Shown piece after piece: positions 61,990 to 64,000 of a DNA stretch of 64,000 bases (positions are counted from its first letter, which is position 1; each line of letters starts with the position of its first letter). The notes under the pieces were generated by a model that saw only the letters and a program-made list of their open reading frames with translations, was not told the DNA's origin and did no database searches. The DNA comes from an uncultured Maribacter sp. (lineage in GTDB: Bacteria; Bacteroidota; Bacteroidia; Flavobacteriales; Flavobacteriaceae). A program made the translations under genes and the position numbers. The stretch is taken from the NCBI GenBank assembly GCA_947498505.1, contig CANMKG010000003.1, positions 1-64,000 on the forward strand, given 5' to 3'.

Positions 61990-64000
61990 TTAGAATTTAA
62001 TGTTAGCACCTAACGTGAATGTTCTAGCGGCTGGATAAACTCTGCCATCAATCCCTAAACTTAAGTTAGGGCTTTCTCCATTATCTAAATTTGTAATAAT
62101 CTCAGGGTCAAATCCTTGATAATCAGTAATTGTAAATAAGTTAGTTGCCTGTAAATAAATGCGTAATGATTTCATTCCTATTTTACTGATAACGTTTTCG
62201 GGTAGTGTATATCCTAATTGGGTGTTTTTAAGCCTAAAAAAGGAACCGTCTTCCACATAATAGGAGTTTGGATCTCCTTCGTTATTAGTAATTGTTGTAG
62301 ATAATGCTGGTAAAGTAGCATTAGTATTCGTTGGCGTCCAAGAGTCTAATACTCTTGTGCTTCTGTTTCCGTTTACAAAGGCAGGAAAATCGGTGTAGAA
62401 TTTATTAAAGTTATAAATTTCATTCCCTTTAGAACCGTTAAAAAACAGCGATAAATCAAACCCTTTAAAAGCTGTGTTTAAATTAATTCCGTAAGTGAAA
62501 TCCGGATGTGGAGAACCAATATTTGTTCTGTCATCATCATCTACAACATTATCATTGTTTGTATCAGCATATTCAAACCTTCCTTCATCCGTAAACCCAA
62601 TAACTTTACGACCGTAAAAGAATGATATTGGTTGCCCAATTTCTGTTCTCGTTGGTGTTTGCCCTCTTAAATCAGTACCAGTCCCCGTTACAGGCGCACC
62701 ATCAATAAGATCAGTTACTTCGTTTTTGTAATGCGATAAATTAGCGGAAATTCCATAAGACAACCCAGAGTCCGTTTCATCAAAATATCCTAAACTTAAA
62801 TCAAACCCTGTGTTTTTTATATTTCCTAAGTTAACATAAGGAGCGCTGGCATCTATTGCTGTTGAGCTAATTGCACTAAAATCTTGGGTTATTAAATCTT
62901 CCGTAGAAATATGAAAATACTCTGCTTCGAAAGTAAGTTTATTATCTAAAATAGAAAGTTCCACCCCAAAATTAGAAGTTTCACTGGTTTCCCATCTTAA
63001 ATCTGTATTACCCACTTGACTAAGTATTGCTCCAGTAATAATACTGTTTCCACTAAGTGCATAATTCGCATACTGATCACTAAGTATTGAAATATTTGCT
63101 GTAGGATTATCTACAGGCAAAGATTGATTTCCTAATTTACCCCATGAACCTTTTAATTTTAACCTATTTACAAAAGCATCAGTAGGATAAAAGTTTTCAT
63201 TACTAATCTGCCAACCTGCACTAAAAGATGGAAAAATGTCACTTTTGTTATCTCCCAAGAAACGAGAAGATTCATCTTGACGAACCGTTACGGTTGCATA
63301 GTATTTATCAGCAAATGAGTAATTAACTGTTCCAAAAATGGAGAAAAGTGAGTTAAATCCGTCAAACGCACTATCCACATTAGTTGCTCCTGTACCGTTA
63401 CTAGGTAGGTAAAAATTAGGGTCTTCAAAAAGATATCCAGTACGAGTTATTTGTTTGCCCTTACTAGATCCCTTTAGGGCTTCAATTCCGATTAAAGCGT
63501 TAACACTATGTTCTCCAAATGATTTATTATAATTTAGAGTGTTTGTCCAAATCCAATTAAAACTAGTATCATCTTGTTCTGTTAATGATCTGTCTGAAAT
63601 AGGCTCTCCATGTTCTGGATCTAGTGACTTAAAAGCTCGACGATCTAATGTATTGAACCCACCAGCTAAACTTGTTTTAAAAGTTAATTCATCTATAATA
63701 TTATAACTTAAGTATACATCTCCAAAAACGGCATATCTTTTAGTAAAGTCATTTCTAGTTCTAAAATTCTGTGCAACTGGGTTTCTGGTGTTTCCAAGAC
63801 TTGGTCCAGCAACTCCTGCAAATTCTCCGTTGTCATCTCTAACAGGTAATAAGGGAGTCATACGTATGGCAGATTCTAAGGACTCTTTATCTCCAGCTCT
63901 AGTTTTAGAATAAGAAACATTTAAGTGCTCTCCAATTTTTACTTTTTCTCCAATTTTAAATTCGGAGTTTAATCTTGTACTAATACGGTCAAAACCGGTA
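61990..64000 (-). CDS. SusC/RagA-type TonB-dependent outer-membrane transporter (5'-truncated by window edge)
   Basis: The frame is open to the window edge, so only the C-terminal ~670 residues are visible; the ATG at 63861 is internal. Barrel features: strand pairs such as YYATVTVRQDESSRFLGDNK, FPSFSAGWQISNENF, LKLKGSWGKLGNQSLP, LRWETSETSNFGVELSIL, GFDLSLFFNGSKGNEIYNFN, and the terminal RTFTLGANIKF with the aromatic end expected for outer-membrane insertion. It transports a nutrient captured by the SusD partner into the periplasm using TonB energy. The substrate is unknown. Confidence 0.93.
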   Translation of the reverse strand, partial: TGFDRISTRLNSEFKIGEKVKIGEHLNVSYSKTRAGDKESLESAIRMTPLLPVRDDNGEFAGVAGPSLGNTRNPVAQNFRTRNDFTKRYAVFGDVYLSYNIIDELTFKTSLAGGFNTLDRRAFKSLDPEHGEPISDRSLTEQDDTSFNWIWTNTLNYNKSFGEHSVNALIGIEALKGSSKGKQITRTGYLFEDPNFYLPSNGTGATNVDSAFDGFNSLFSIFGTVNYSFADKYYATVTVRQDESSRFLGDNKSDIFPSFSAGWQISNENFYPTDAFVNRLKLKGSWGKLGNQSLPVDNPTANISILSDQYANYALSGNSIITGAILSQVGNTDLRWETSETSNFGVELSILDNKLTFEAEYFHISTEDLITQDFSAISSTAIDASAPYVNLGNIKNTGFDLSLGYFDETDSGLSYGISANLSHYKNEVTDLIDGAPVTGTGTDLRGQTPTRTEIGQPISFFYGRKVIGFTDEGRFEYADTNNDNVVDDDDRTNIGSPHPDFTYGINLNTAFKGFDLSLFFNGSKGNEIYNFNKFYTDFPAFVNGNRSTRVLDSWTPTNTNATLPALSTTITNNEGDPNSYYVEDGSFFRLKNTQLGYTLPENVISKIGMKSLRIYLQATNLFTITDYQGFDPEIITNLDNGESPNLSLGIDGRVYPAARTFTLGANIKF

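Overview
The window comes from an AT-rich chromosome of a member of the Bacteroidota, almost certainly a marine-type Flavobacteriaceae. Evidence: a giant SprB-repeat adhesin with a type IX secretion (T9SS) type-B C-terminal domain next to a PorP/SprF protein, a SusC/SusD pair, many lipoproteins, a head-GIN (DUF2807) protein, and promoters of the Bacteroidota form TTG-N20-TAnnTTTG. I see no rRNA, CRISPR array, prophage or insertion sequence. There are two tRNA genes (Cys and CAU).

Layout. 1-11.2 kb: the 3' 10 kb of a gliding-type adhesin gene carrying a perfect 1833-bp in-frame tandem duplication, then PorP/SprF. 11.2-17.8 kb: folB, tRNA-Cys, a LysE exporter, a DUF2807 protein, RNase R, rpiB, a zinc-type CDF transporter and an ElaA-like acetyltransferase. 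18-19.8 kb: a two-gene type II restriction-modification module. 19.9-25.3 kb: an NlpC/P60 lipoprotein, a DUF1080 protein, an SRPBCC protein, small lipoproteins and a minimal ABC pair. 25.3-32.2 kb: an S41 protease overlapping rnpA, an M1-S8 peptidase pair and a metallo-beta-lactamase-fold hydrolase. 32.4-39.2 kb: a Na+/H+ antiporter fused to a TrkA-N domain, a lipocalin-like lipoprotein, lepA and an outer-membrane beta-barrel receptor. 39.2-41.6 kb: an overlapping three-gene operon of a divergent Lgt-like membrane enzyme, a Tes/MJ0619-like radical SAM enzyme and a 71-aa membrane protein. 41.6-44.9 kb: dusB, a LolC/FtsX-type permease, rbfA, methylmalonyl-CoA epimerase and tRNA(CAU). 44.9-47.9 kb: a GH2 protein with an atypical active site. 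48-56.6 kb: lipoproteins, a VWA lipoprotein, a TPR histidine kinase/response regulator pair preceded by a 51-aa lipoprotein, two unknown genes and a CsgG/FlgO-like protein. 56.7-64 kb: an 1100-aa FG-GAP/ASPIC-UnbV lipoprotein, SusD and the 3' part of SusC.

The best candidate for an undescribed system is the Lgt-like/radical-SAM/small-membrane-protein operon at 39230-41581. The radical SAM protein has the Cys-rich architecture of the archaeal tetraether-lipid synthase family, and its partner looks like a prolipoprotein diacylglyceryl transferase that has lost two canonical catalytic residues. Together they suggest a lipid- or lipoprotein-modifying pathway. Secondary points are the identical 611-residue duplication in the adhesin, the GH2 protein without the expected acid/base glutamate, the ABC ATPase with a tiny ATG-less membrane partner, and several genes whose start codon lies 4-6 nt after the -7 promoter box.
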